Shown one piece after another: positions 28,407 to 37,670 of a stretch of 64,000 nt of DNA (its first letter is position 1; every line of letters starts with the position of its first letter). The translations under genes and the position numbers were made by a program. Source of the stretch: CALBPI01 sp039821605 (GTDB lineage Bacteria; Pseudomonadota; Gammaproteobacteria; Steroidobacterales; Woeseiaceae); NCBI GenBank assembly GCA_039821605.1, contig JBCBNV010000001.1, positions 434,001-498,000 of the forward strand, given 5' to 3'. The notes below the pieces were generated by a model. It was not told where the DNA came from, searched no databases, and saw only the letters and a list, made by a program, of their open reading frames with translations.

Positions 28407-30311
28407 ATGTGCGGTATAGCAGGCATTCTCGATCTCGAAGGCGCGCGCGGCATCGATCGCGGCGTCCTTGAGCGCATGACCCGCACATTGTCGCTCAGGG
28501 GGCCCGACGGGGAGGGCTACCACACGGCGCCCGGCGTCGGCTTAGGTCACCGCAGGCTCTCCATCATCGACCTCGAGGGCGGCGATCAACCGATCTACAA
28601 CGAGGACGGCCGAGTCGTCACGGTGTACAACGGTGAAATCTACAACTTCGCCGAGGTGCGCGCCGAGCTCGAGCGCCTCGGGCACGTTTTCAGTACGCGT
28701 TCCGACACCGAGATTATTGTCCACGGCTGGGAGGAATGGGGCGAGGACTGTGTAGATCGCTTCAACGGCATGTTTGCGCTAGCCGTGTGGGATGCCAATC
28801 GGGATTGCCTATTCCTCGCGCGTGATCGAATCGGCATCAAACCGCTCTATTACGGCACCACCAGCGACGGGTTTCTCCTGTTCGGGTCTGAGCTCAAGGC
28901 GTTGCTCGAGCACCCGGGTCTCGAGCGCAGGCTGCGCGCTGATGCGATCGAAGACTACTTCGCATTTGGCTATGTACCCGATCCGAAATCGATCCTCGAC
29001 GGTGTGTTCAAGCTGCCGCCTGGCTGCACCTTGCGCATTGAGCGAGGCGGCAGCGTACCCGAGCCGCGTCGATTCTGGGATGTTGAGTTTCCCGAAGCGC
29101 CCGTAACGGCGAACGGCATGCTCGCGGAGATTCCGGAGCGGCTCGCGCACAGCGTCGGGCTGCGCATGATCGCCGACGTTCCGCTGGGCGCGTTCCTTTC
29201 GGGCGGCGTTGATTCGAGTGCCGTCGTTGGTCTCATGGCGCAGCAATCCGACGCGCCGGTGAATACAGCCTCGATTTCTTTCGGTGACCCAGCCTACAAC
29301 GAGTCCCAGTATGCGGACCTCGTCGCGCGCCAGTTTGCGACAAACCACCAGGTTCGCCAGGTCGACCCAGCCGATTACAGCCTAGTTGAACGCTTGCCTG
29401 AAATATACGACGAGCCGTTCGCCGACAGCTCGGCGCTCCCGACCTACCGTGTTTGCGAGCTCGCTCGCACCAAGGTCAAGGTGGCACTTTCAGGGGATGG
29501 CGGAGATGAAAACTTCATCGGGTATCGGCGTTACCGCTGGCACGCGTACGAGGAACGCGTACGTCGCTTGCTGCCGCAGGCGATTCGCGGCCCACTGTTT
29601 GGTACCGCGGGTCGCATTTACCCCAAGCTCGACCGCGCCCCCAAGATCCTCCGCGCCAAGTCGACGTTGCAGGCTTTAGGACGCGACTCGCTGGCGGGTT
29701 ACCTGCACAGCGTCGGTATCTATCCAGACGCGCCGCGCCGGCGCCTCTACAGCGGCTCGCTCAAACGTGCGCTGGGCGGCTACTGTGCCATTGACACCTT
29801 TCGTGATCTCGTGGCCGACAAGCCCGAGCTCACGGGTTTGCCGCTCGTGCAGTACCTCGATTTCAAGACCTATCTGCCGGGCGACATCCTGACCAAGGTT
29901 GACCGTGTCAGCATGGCCAACAGCCTGGAGGTCCGCGTCCCCATCCTCGACCATGAATTCGTATCCTGGGTCGCGAAGCTTCGCCCGGAGGACAAGCTGA
30001 GCGGGCGCGAGGGAAAGTACTGTTTCAAGAAGTCTCTCGAATCGTTGCTGCCGCATGACGTGTTGTACCGCGACAAGATGGGCTTTGGTGTGCCCGTCGC
30101 CTCATGGTTTCGCAACGAGTTGCGCCAACCGGTTCGAGAGCGAATTACCGGCGGGGCGCTGGCGGATAGCGGCTTGTTTGACCACGCCGAGCTCGCGACA
30201 CTTGTAGACGATCATCAGTCGGGTCGCCGGGATCACAGCGCAATTCTTTGGGCCATGCTCATGTTCGAAGGCAGCCTAAGGCACCTTGGCGCAAGCGCCC
30301 CTGTGGGATGA
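28407..30311 (+). CDS. XrtA-system amidotransferase (asparagine-synthase-like)
   Basis: 634 residues. The N-terminal class II glutaminase domain begins MCGIAG with the catalytic Cys2; the second half is the ATP-pyrophosphatase synthase domain with SGGVDSS (about 265) and SGDGGDE (about 362). Fits TIGR03108. It would use glutamine to amidate a carboxyl group after adenylation; in this setting the target is probably a uronic acid or acyl group of the polymer, not aspartate. ATGA overlap with the following glycosyltransferase. Confidence 0.93.
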   Translation: MCGIAGILDLEGARGIDRGVLERMTRTLSLRGPDGEGYHTAPGVGLGHRRLSIIDLEGGDQPIYNEDGRVVTVYNGEIYNFAEVRAELERLGHVFSTRSDTEIIVHGWEEWGEDCVDRFNGMFALAVWDANRDCLFLARDRIGIKPLYYGTTSDGFLLFGSELKALLEHPGLERRLRADAIEDYFAFGYVPDPKSILDGVFKLPPGCTLRIERGGSVPEPRRFWDVEFPEAPVTANGMLAEIPERLAHSVGLRMIADVPLGAFLSGGVDSSAVVGLMAQQSDAPVNTASISFGDPAYNESQYADLVARQFATNHQVRQVDPADYSLVERLPEIYDEPFADSSALPTYRVCELARTKVKVALSGDGGDENFIGYRRYRWHAYEERVRRLLPQAIRGPLFGTAGRIYPKLDRAPKILRAKSTLQALGRDSLAGYLHSVGIYPDAPRRRLYSGSLKRALGGYCAIDTFRDLVADKPELTGLPLVQYLDFKTYLPGDILTKVDRVSMANSLEVRVPILDHEFVSWVAKLRPEDKLSGREGKYCFKKSLESLLPHDVLYRDKMGFGVPVASWFRNELRQPVRERITGGALADSGLFDHAELATLVDDHQSGRRDHSAILWAMLMFEGSLRHLGASAPVG

Positions 30312-31501
30312 GAATCCTCGTCTTCAGCTCGTTGTTTCCCAACGCGGCACAGCCCACCAAGGGCGTGTTCGTTCAGGCGCGGCTGAGGCAATTGCTGGCG
30401 ACATCAGACATCGAAGCTACGGTTGTGGCACCTGTACCGTGGTTTCCGTTCAAGGGCGAACGATTCGGAGAGTACGGTGAGTTCGCGCGGGCGCCGCGCG
30501 AGGAAACGCAGTACGGCACCCGGGTGCTGCACCCGCGCTATCCTGTGATTCCCAAGCTGGGCATGTCGATTGCGCCGGCACTCATGGCCCGCGCAGTCTT
30601 GCCGACCGTTCGGCGGCTGCACACCGAGACGCCCTTCGATCTTATCGATGCGCACTATGTGTACCCTGATGGCGTAGCCGCAACCGCTATCGCCCGTGAG
30701 CTGGGTCTGCCTAACACCATGACGGCCCGCGGCACCGACATCACGCTCATCCCAAATTACGCCAGTCCGCGCCGCCAGATTCTCAAAGCTGCGGCGGCGT
30801 GCGGTGCCATCATCAGCGTCTGTGAGGCACTCAAACGCGATATGACGGCGCTTGGCGTGGACCCCGACAAAGTCTCGGTACTGCGCAATGGCGTGGACCT
30901 CGAGTTCTTTCGGCCGCTACCCAGTACCACCGTCGAGACACCGGCTCGCGAACAGATACTCTTGTCCGTGGGCTACCTCATCGAACGCAAGCGCCATCAC
31001 CTGGCCATCGACGCGCTGGCAGAGCTTCCCGGTTGCCGTTTGCGCATTGCGGGCACAGGTCCACTGCGTCAGGAACTCGAGGCTCGCGCCCGGCGACTCG
31101 GTGTCGTGGATCGCGTTGAGTTCCTCGGGCGCCAGTCGCAAGAGCAGCTTGTCGCGCTGTACAATCAAGCGGACTGCATGTTGCTGATGTCATCACGTGA
31201 AGGCATGGCCAACGTCATTCTTGAAAGTCTTGCCTGCGGTACGCCCGTTGTGGCCACGAACGTGGGCGGCGCTGATGAGGTGCTCAGCGCACCTGTCGCC
31301 GGGCAACTTGTGGACACGACGGCAGCCACTGATGTCGCCGGCGTCGTTCGTGCCGTGCTCGATGCCGCCCGTCCGCGCGCTGACGTGCGCAAATTTGCTG
31401 AGCGGTTTAGCTGGGACGCCACGAGCCGTGGCCAACTCAATATCTTCACGCGACTCATCGAGAGCTGCGACGCACCCGCGCAGCCGGACGTCGTTGCTTA
31501 G
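30308..31501 (+). CDS. XrtA-associated glycosyltransferase (TIGR04063-like)
   Basis: 397-residue GT4 enzyme. The start MRILVFSSLFPNAAQPTKG is characteristic of the third exosortase-linked GT4 family. The C-terminal donor site is LLMSSREGMANVILESLACGTPVV (about 294-317). ATG 30308 lies in the overlap with the amidotransferase stop. Cytoplasmic face of the inner membrane; donor unknown. Confidence 0.9.
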   Translation: MRILVFSSLFPNAAQPTKGVFVQARLRQLLATSDIEATVVAPVPWFPFKGERFGEYGEFARAPREETQYGTRVLHPRYPVIPKLGMSIAPALMARAVLPTVRRLHTETPFDLIDAHYVYPDGVAATAIARELGLPNTMTARGTDITLIPNYASPRRQILKAAAACGAIISVCEALKRDMTALGVDPDKVSVLRNGVDLEFFRPLPSTTVETPAREQILLSVGYLIERKRHHLAIDALAELPGCRLRIAGTGPLRQELEARARRLGVVDRVEFLGRQSQEQLVALYNQADCMLLMSSREGMANVILESLACGTPVVATNVGGADEVLSAPVAGQLVDTTAATDVAGVVRAVLDAARPRADVRKFAERFSWDATSRGQLNIFTRLIESCDAPAQPDVVA

Positions 31502-31506
31502 TCGCC

Positions 31507-32814
31507 GTGCGTGATCTCGGACTGCTTCTCGTCTTCGCGGCATTCTTACCGTTTTGCTTCTGGCGCCCGCACATCGGACTGCTCGTGTGGTCTTGCTTGG
31601 GCTATCTAAACCCTCACCGATTGACTTGGGGTTTTGCCTACTCGTTTCCTTTCGTCGCGATCGCGGCGGCGGCCACCATGGCCGGATTGCTCATCGGGCG
31701 GGATCGTAATCTGCGCCTGCCTATCACACCCACTACGATCGTTTGGGCGTTGTTTGTACTGTGGATGGTGATCTCCACGCAGTTCGCGCTAAACCCGGAG
31801 GCGGCTTCATCAGAGTTGTCGCGGACCGTCAAAATCCAGCTCATGGTTTTTGTGACGCTGCTCATCATGGGCAGCAAGGAACGTCTCATCTGGCTGGCTG
31901 GCGTCATGGCGTTCTCAATCGGCTTTTACGGCATCAAGGGCGGCGTTTTCGTGCTGGCAACAGGCGGCGCGTATCTCGTGTGGGGGCCGCAGGGCACGTT
32001 TATTGAAGGCAACAACGAGATTGCGTTCGCGCTGCTGATTGTAATGCCGCTCATGTACTTTTTCTTTACGCAGGCACAGAACAAGTGGCTCAAGCGCTTG
32101 TTGCTCTTTTGCATGTTGTCGTCGGGATTCGCCATCGTCGGCTCGTATTCGCGCGGCGCGCTGCTAGGCGGGCTCGCGATGATGGGTATGCTGTGGCTCA
32201 AGTCGCGCCACAAGATTGCGCTTGCCATACCCGCGGTCGTTGCCTTGGTATTGCTCGTCATTTTCATGCCGGATGCGTGGATGGATCGCATGGGCACGAT
32301 TCAGAATTACGAAGAGGATGCGTCCGCCATGGGGCGCATTAACGCATGGCTGTTTGCTGTAAACATCGCCAATGATTATCCATTCCTGGGCGGGGGCTAC
32401 GGGACGTTTACTCCCGAGCTGTTCATGCAGTACGCGCCCAACCCGCTGGACCACCACGATGCGCACAGCATCTTTTTCGAGGTACTGGCCGAGCACGGCT
32501 ACGTCGGCTTGTTCCTGTTTCTCACCATGGGGATCATGACTTTCTTCAACGGCAACTGGGTCATACGGAAGGCGCGTGGCCGGCCCGATCTGCAGTGGGC
32601 CGCTGATCTGGCAAGCATGGCGCAGGTGGCGCTCACGGGCTACGTCGCGGGGGGCTTGTTCCTGGGTCTTGCGTATTTCGATCTTCCTTACCACCTCATG
32701 GCGCTGCTGGTGCTGCTCAAGGCGCACGTGCGACGGGAGCGGGCGCTGGCAGCAGCCGCGGAACAGCCCGAGCGTCACAGCGCCACGTTTGGTCACGCTG
32801 CGACGACCGGATGA
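31507..32814 (+). CDS. XrtA-associated O-antigen-ligase-like polymerase/ligase
   Basis: 435-residue polytopic inner-membrane protein of the Wzy/WaaL class with about ten to twelve helices. The long periplasmic loop contains YSRGALLGG (about 215) and the catalytic-type segment YPFLGGGYGTF with DAHSIFFEVLAEHGYVG (about 315-345). Fits TIGR03097, proposed as an exosortase-A-linked ligase. GTG start at 31507, five bases after the previous stop. It may polymerise the repeat unit or attach glycan to a sorted protein; sequence alone cannot separate these. Confidence 0.9.
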   Translation: MRDLGLLLVFAAFLPFCFWRPHIGLLVWSCLGYLNPHRLTWGFAYSFPFVAIAAAATMAGLLIGRDRNLRLPITPTTIVWALFVLWMVISTQFALNPEAASSELSRTVKIQLMVFVTLLIMGSKERLIWLAGVMAFSIGFYGIKGGVFVLATGGAYLVWGPQGTFIEGNNEIAFALLIVMPLMYFFFTQAQNKWLKRLLLFCMLSSGFAIVGSYSRGALLGGLAMMGMLWLKSRHKIALAIPAVVALVLLVIFMPDAWMDRMGTIQNYEEDASAMGRINAWLFAVNIANDYPFLGGGYGTFTPELFMQYAPNPLDHHDAHSIFFEVLAEHGYVGLFLFLTMGIMTFFNGNWVIRKARGRPDLQWAADLASMAQVALTGYVAGGLFLGLAYFDLPYHLMALLVLLKAHVRRERALAAAAEQPERHSATFGHAATTG

Positions 32815-33788
32815 GCACGTTGTCGCCAGCAGCGCGGGTGCTGGGCGGCGCCTACTCGGCGCTTGCGCCACGCCATTGGTGGGGCAATCGCCTGACAGTG
32901 CTCATCTACCACCGCGTGCACGAGTCGCACGACGCCTTCACCCAAGATGATGTCGATGCGGCGACCTTCGACTGGCAGCTCGGTGTGCTCAGACGATACT
33001 TCCGGGTCATGCCGCTCGACGAGGCCGTGGCGGCGCTCTACGGTGGTGCGCCGTTACCGCGCGGCGCCGTGGCGATCACATTCGACGACGGCTATCGTGA
33101 CAATCACGACGTCGCGTTGCCGCTTCTTCAAAAGCACGGACTCACGGCCACGTTTTTTGTTGCCACGGGTTTTCTTGATGGCGGCATCATGTGGAATGAC
33201 GTGATCATCGAGAGCCTGCGACGCACCGCTCGTGAGTCGCTGGACCTTGACTTGCTCGCGCTCGGAGTTCAGCCCACAGGCACGCCCGAGGCGCGCAACG
33301 TGCTTGCGAAGCGGATCATCGGGCGCGTGAAGCACGAGCCGCCGGAACAGCGTCTTGAGCACGTGACGCATCTTGCGGCAACGGCGGGTGTGACCCCACC
33401 CGCTGATCTCATGATGTCGACGGCTCAGGTTCGCGCGATGGCCCACGCCGGCATGCAGATTGGAGCGCACACGGTTTCGCACCCGATTCTCTGCAAGACC
33501 GACGACGGTGCCGCGCGTGATGAAATCCACGAAAGCAGAAGCGTGCTTGAGGCCATCACGGGCGGCGCTATCACTGGGTTTGCGTATCCCAATGGCCGAC
33601 CCGGTGATGACTACACGGAACGTGATGTCGCGCTCGTCAAAGCGCTGGGCTTTGATTACGCGATGTCCACAAGATGGGACGTAGCGGATCGCCGTAGCGA
33701 CCGGTTTGCGTTGCCCCGTGTCAATCCCTGGGACGCGACGGCGCTGCGCTGGATGCTTCGCATCATTGCAGCGCGTGCGGCCGCCTAA
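32811..33788 (+). CDS. Polysaccharide deacetylase (NodB fold)
   Basis: 325 residues. LTVLIYHRVHE (about 26-36), the catalytic TFDDGYRDN (about 89-97) and TATFFVATGF (about 111-120) are classic NodB motifs, and IGAHTVSHP (about 219-227) supplies the metal histidines. It differs from the DUF3473 enzyme at 22434 in lacking that extension. ATGA overlap with the ligase-like gene; its last four bases overlap the convergent gene at 33785. It is the last + strand gene of the XrtA core. No terminator is visible at the convergent end. Confidence 0.92.
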   Translation: MSTLSPAARVLGGAYSALAPRHWWGNRLTVLIYHRVHESHDAFTQDDVDAATFDWQLGVLRRYFRVMPLDEAVAALYGGAPLPRGAVAITFDDGYRDNHDVALPLLQKHGLTATFFVATGFLDGGIMWNDVIIESLRRTARESLDLDLLALGVQPTGTPEARNVLAKRIIGRVKHEPPEQRLEHVTHLAATAGVTPPADLMMSTAQVRAMAHAGMQIGAHTVSHPILCKTDDGAARDEIHESRSVLEAITGGAITGFAYPNGRPGDDYTERDVALVKALGFDYAMSTRWDVADRRSDRFALPRVNPWDATALRWMLRIIAARAAA

Positions 33789-35581
33789 GCGCTCCAGCCT
33801 GCGGCGCTGGCGTTACGCTCCAGCCAAAATTCGAGCATCAGCAGCGCGCCGATCATCGTCCCGAAATAGGCGGCGTGCTCGTCGCGGTGTGCCTCGAGCA
33901 GTCGCGCGACAAACGGGGCCTCGATCAGCCCGCGGTCTACGGCGCTGGAGAGCCGTGCATCACACAATTCGCGCAAACGGGGGTCGCTCTGCAGCCACTC
34001 GCCGAAGGGTAGACCAAAGCCATGCTTTGGTTTGTTGATGATGCGTTCCGGCAGAAAGTCACAAAACGCATCCTTGAAGATGGCGCGGAGGCGCGTGGCC
34101 GTGAGCTTCTCTGCAGAGGAAATACTCCGCGAGAGCTCGACGAAATCGGCGTCGAGCATGGGGTAGACGGGTGTTACGCCAGCAGCTTTGCACGCGTAGT
34201 GGACCTTGCGCAGGTCGTTGTCCGTGAGTGTGAGTTGCCAGTCGACCTGCAGCAGCGTTTCGAGCAGGTCGCGGCCCCCGGCCTCGTCGACAATGGTTCG
34301 CAATACATGCATCGGATTGTCGCGATCGATATGCGCCATAAAGCGCTCACTAAAGATCTGCTCTGGCGCGAACCCCTGGAAGTGCTCGAAGTCCTCGCGC
34401 AGGCGGACCGGGAGGTCGTTCTTCGCGATATCCACATAGCGTCCGACCTTGTGTAGCAACGACACGCGGCTGCCCATGAGTCGCACGAGCAGGGGTTCGA
34501 GTGGTTTGCGCAGTGCGCGCGGCAGTCGGCGCCAGTGGCTGATGAGGCGGTGGCGCGCGTAGCGCTCGTTGCCCGCGAAAAACTCATCGCCCCCGTCACC
34601 CGCGAACATGGTGTCGAATCCGGCGTCGCGTGCCATCGTCGCGCAGGCGAACGCCGGAATGGCCGAAAGGTTGCCGAACGGCTCGCCGAATCGGTTGGCA
34701 ATATCCGGTAGCAGACGTTCGACGTCCGCAGGCTTGATGTACACCGTGTGGTGCTCGAGGCCAAAGTGTCCGGCGGCGAGTTCGGCGTACGCCATCTCGT
34801 CATAGCCGCGTTCGTCGAAGCCGATCGTAAACGCGTGCGTGCGGCCATGTCGGGCAAGGATGCCTGCGATCGTTGAGCTGTCGAGCCCGCCACTCAGGAA
34901 GCAGGCATTCGGTGCTTCGGAAGCCAGGCGCTCGACTGCGGTGTGCAGTCCGCTCGCGATGTCCGTGAGTAGCCGCTTGCGGTCGCGAGAGACGTCATGT
35001 GTCGCCTCCGGCCAATAGCGTGCGCTCGCCGCGGTGCTACCGCCGCGACCGTCAATGCGCGTCGCCGCGCCAACTTTGCTCACGTCGCGAAACACGGTTC
35101 GCGGTCCCGGAATGACATGGAAGTGAACGAAATTGAACAGCGCCTGTTCGTCCAGCGCATGATCGATCTCAGGCGCATCGCGGAGTGATCGCAGGTCCGT
35201 CGCCAGCCAGAGGCCTCCGTCGCGCGCTGTCGCCAGATAGAGCGGTCGACTGGCGAATCGATCCGTGGCTGCTGACCAGCTGCCATCGTTGTTCAGCCAT
35301 AACGCTGCGAAACTGTCAGGTGCGGTGGATAGCGCTGTCGACGCCATGGGTTCGACGTGCGCGGTGAGCTGCGCCGCGCTCCGCGAGTTGCTGCAAACCA
35401 GCGTTGCGCCGTCGGCACGCGAATCGATGACGACTTCGGCACCTGTAGTCCGCAGCCATGCGTTGCCGATGACTTGCGACCTCGTATACGCCGGCCCCAG
35501 TGGCGCTTGCGTCGTCTGCCGATGAGCAGCCGCCATCGCGGCCACTTCATCGTCGTAGATTACGGCGACAAAATCTGTCAC
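33785..35581 (-). CDS. Asparagine-synthase-family protein lacking the catalytic Cys2
   Basis: 598 residues with the ATP-binding SGGLDSS (about 230) and DGGDEFFAGNERYA (about 330) of asparagine synthases. The N-terminal region is a degenerate glutaminase domain: it begins MTDFVAV with no cysteine at position 2, so it cannot hydrolyse glutamine in the usual way. It could use free ammonia or another amine, as beta-lactam synthetases and some glycan-linked relatives do. GTG start, GTGA overlap with the glycosyltransferase upstream. Distinct in sequence from the paralogue at 28407. Confidence 0.88.
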   Translation of the reverse strand: MTDFVAVIYDDEVAAMAAAHRQTTQAPLGPAYTRSQVIGNAWLRTTGAEVVIDSRADGATLVCSNSRSAAQLTAHVEPMASTALSTAPDSFAALWLNNDGSWSAATDRFASRPLYLATARDGGLWLATDLRSLRDAPEIDHALDEQALFNFVHFHVIPGPRTVFRDVSKVGAATRIDGRGGSTAASARYWPEATHDVSRDRKRLLTDIASGLHTAVERLASEAPNACFLSGGLDSSTIAGILARHGRTHAFTIGFDERGYDEMAYAELAAGHFGLEHHTVYIKPADVERLLPDIANRFGEPFGNLSAIPAFACATMARDAGFDTMFAGDGGDEFFAGNERYARHRLISHWRRLPRALRKPLEPLLVRLMGSRVSLLHKVGRYVDIAKNDLPVRLREDFEHFQGFAPEQIFSERFMAHIDRDNPMHVLRTIVDEAGGRDLLETLLQVDWQLTLTDNDLRKVHYACKAAGVTPVYPMLDADFVELSRSISSAEKLTATRLRAIFKDAFCDFLPERIINKPKHGFGLPFGEWLQSDPRLRELCDARLSSAVDRGLIEAPFVARLLEAHRDEHAAYFGTMIGALLMLEFWLERNASAAGWSA

Positions 35582-36837
35582 GGCGTCTGTCCTCGTTCAC
35601 CGACGATTTGATCCAGGAGATGTGCGAGCTCTCGTGTGCGCTCATAGCGTGAGCACTGCCTTACGAATTGCGTGTCGAAGCCGGCCGCGACGTCGGCGCG
35701 CAACGATTCCGAAAACCTCAAGATCGCATCCGCAATGTCGTCCGCGTCATCGAGCCGAGCGAGGAAGTGACTACCGGCTGCGCGCAGCGTGGACGCCGTA
35801 TCGCTGTCCGGGTCACCCAGGCACAGCACAGGCCGGCCGGCGCGCAGGTACTCATACAGCTTGGCGGGAATCTGGTGGTTGCAGTTGCTCGCCTGCAGTA
35901 ACAAGGATGCGTCAACGTCCATCATTTCCGCGAGCGCATCGTGGTAGGGCAATGACGGGGCCAGACTGACGAGATCCGCGATGCCCGCAGCCTCAATCAT
36001 CGGTGCCAACACGTCATCGTGGCCGCTGGCGCGAAACACGACTCTGATCTTGCTCGCGTCGATGCTCCCTGATTGCTTGAGCCGCGCGAGCGCCTCAAAC
36101 AATGCACTGGGATCCCGCTCACTCGGGTATACGGTGCCGCTGTGCAGCAGGGTCAGCGGTCCGCCCGCGTCGCGCGAATTGCGGCGTGCCGCCGCCGTGA
36201 CGAAGTTGGCTTCGTCATAGCCGTTGGGGATCAGTGCCCAGCGCTCCGGTGGCAAGTCGGGGTAGCGCGCCTGGTACTGCGCCAGTGAACCGGGTGCCGT
36301 GAATGTGACGCGGGTGGCGCGCTGCACCAGTCGGCGCTCGATCCATTGATAGCTGCGCCGCACGAGTCCAGGCGGCGGGTACACCTCGTCGGTCATGGGA
36401 TCGCGTAAGTCGGCCACCCAGGGCAGACCGCTGATTGCGGCGATACGCGAGCCGATGAGTTGCGCCGAGGCGATCGGGTAAGTGGACCAAACGGCGTCGT
36501 AGGGATGCGCCAGCAGTTCCCGCCTGGCCTGGCGAACGGCGTCCGGGTACCAGCTGAGCCACCGGTCGGGGGTCACGGCGATCCGGGGATAACGACCGGC
36601 AACAGCCAGTTTGCGCGATGCGTCGAATCCGCGGCAACGAATCACCTTGACCGATTCGGGTACCTCGGCGCGTTGCGCCTCCGTCGTGGCCGGGTAGGCT
36701 GTGGGGGTGATCGTCAGCACCGTGGGTTGCCAGCCGAAGTCTCCCAGGTACTGGCAGAACTTCAAGGTGCGCTGCATACCGCTGCTGCCGCTGATGGGCG
36801 GAAAGTGGTAGGCAATGAGCAGTACCCGGCGTGTCAA
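35578..36837 (-). CDS. Glycosyltransferase family 4
   Basis: 419 residues if translated from the TTG at 36837. N-terminal VLLIAYHFPPISGSSGMQRT, a DLRDPMTDEVYPP segment and the C-terminal PAKLYEYLRAGRPVLCLGD donor site identify a GT-B enzyme. The TTG overlaps the stop of the preceding hydrolase (TTGA) and sits just before the conserved start, so it is preferred; an ATG at 36882 would add fifteen residues. Part of a tightly overlapped - strand unit with the hydrolases and the amidotransferase-like gene. Confidence 0.88.
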   Translation of the reverse strand: MTRRVLLIAYHFPPISGSSGMQRTLKFCQYLGDFGWQPTVLTITPTAYPATTEAQRAEVPESVKVIRCRGFDASRKLAVAGRYPRIAVTPDRWLSWYPDAVRQARRELLAHPYDAVWSTYPIASAQLIGSRIAAISGLPWVADLRDPMTDEVYPPPGLVRRSYQWIERRLVQRATRVTFTAPGSLAQYQARYPDLPPERWALIPNGYDEANFVTAAARRNSRDAGGPLTLLHSGTVYPSERDPSALFEALARLKQSGSIDASKIRVVFRASGHDDVLAPMIEAAGIADLVSLAPSLPYHDALAEMMDVDASLLLQASNCNHQIPAKLYEYLRAGRPVLCLGDPDSDTASTLRAAGSHFLARLDDADDIADAILRFSESLRADVAAGFDTQFVRQCSRYERTRELAHLLDQIVGERGQTP

Positions 36838-37670
36838 CGTTGCATCCAGGAGACGGTTTCGCGTTCGACCCAACCGCGCCATGCGGCGGTACTGAACGTG
36901 TGATCGGCATCCGCGTGATCGCGGCGCGTCAGCCGGCCCGATTCGAGTGCCTTGATGCACCGATGGTCGTCGCGGGCGACGTTCAGAAACTCCGTCGCCG
37001 TCAGATCATTGCCGCTGATCATCAGCAATGCATCTCCGCTGAACGAACCCAGCGACGCCAGTACACGTTCGGGCAGTGCGGCCTCGTCCGCGTCGCTGCG
37101 CGACAGCGCACGCCGGGCAACGTTTGCGAGATTGCCGATCACACGCAGCAAGCGGCCAGGTTGTTTCAGAAGATTGAGCCAGGCAGAAACGCTCTTCAGG
37201 CGACGGCCGTAGTAGCCCTGCGCCTGTGCTCGCGCTTCGCCTGACTCGGTTCGCACCCAGGGATTCAAGAGCACGAGGCCATCGACGCGGGCATCAGCTT
37301 TGTTGCCGGCGTAAAAAAGGGCGGCGGTGGCCGCGTCGCAGAGGCCCCAGAGTGCAATCGAGTCGAGCGTCGGGTAATGGCTGACCAGTGTGTCAACGGC
37401 AGCCCGGATATCGCCATCGATGGCCTCAAATTCAACGGACGGGCCCATGCTGTCACCCATGCCGCGGTAGTCGAATCGGAGCACGGGGAATCCGGCGGCA
37501 GCGACGGCACGCGCGAGAAGCACGAACTGGCGATGGCTGCCGACACGGTATTGCGGGCCGCCGACAACGATCACGAGTCCACGGCGGGGCTCGTGCGCCT
37601 CGACGTCGTGCAGCAACCCGAAGAGGGGCTCGCCGTCGCAGTCGAAGGACACGGGACGCTCGTCAGCCAT
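36834..37670 (-). CDS. XrtA-associated alpha/beta hydrolase 1 (Cys nucleophile)
   Basis: 278 residues with the alpha/beta hydrolase core (VIVVGGPQYRVGSHRQF, about 33-49; FDYRGMGDS, 66-74). The nucleophile elbow is GLCDAA with Cys111 in place of serine, as recalled for TIGR03100. It may act as a thioesterase or acyltransferase on carrier-bound groups; the adjacent acyl carrier protein supports this, but the reaction is unknown. Overlaps hydrolase 2 by 8 bases. Confidence 0.9.
   Translation of the reverse strand: MADERPVSFDCDGEPLFGLLHDVEAHEPRRGLVIVVGGPQYRVGSHRQFVLLARAVAAAGFPVLRFDYRGMGDSMGPSVEFEAIDGDIRAAVDTLVSHYPTLDSIALWGLCDAATAALFYAGNKADARVDGLVLLNPWVRTESGEARAQAQGYYGRRLKSVSAWLNLLKQPGRLLRVIGNLANVARRALSRSDADEAALPERVLASLGSFSGDALLMISGNDLTATEFLNVARDDHRCIKALESGRLTRRDHADADHTFSTAAWRGWVERETVSWMQR

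Noticed and set aside
33785..33790. Shared terminator between the convergent genes at 33.79 kb
   Set aside because: The coding regions overlap by four bases and no hairpin with a T-run is visible on either side.
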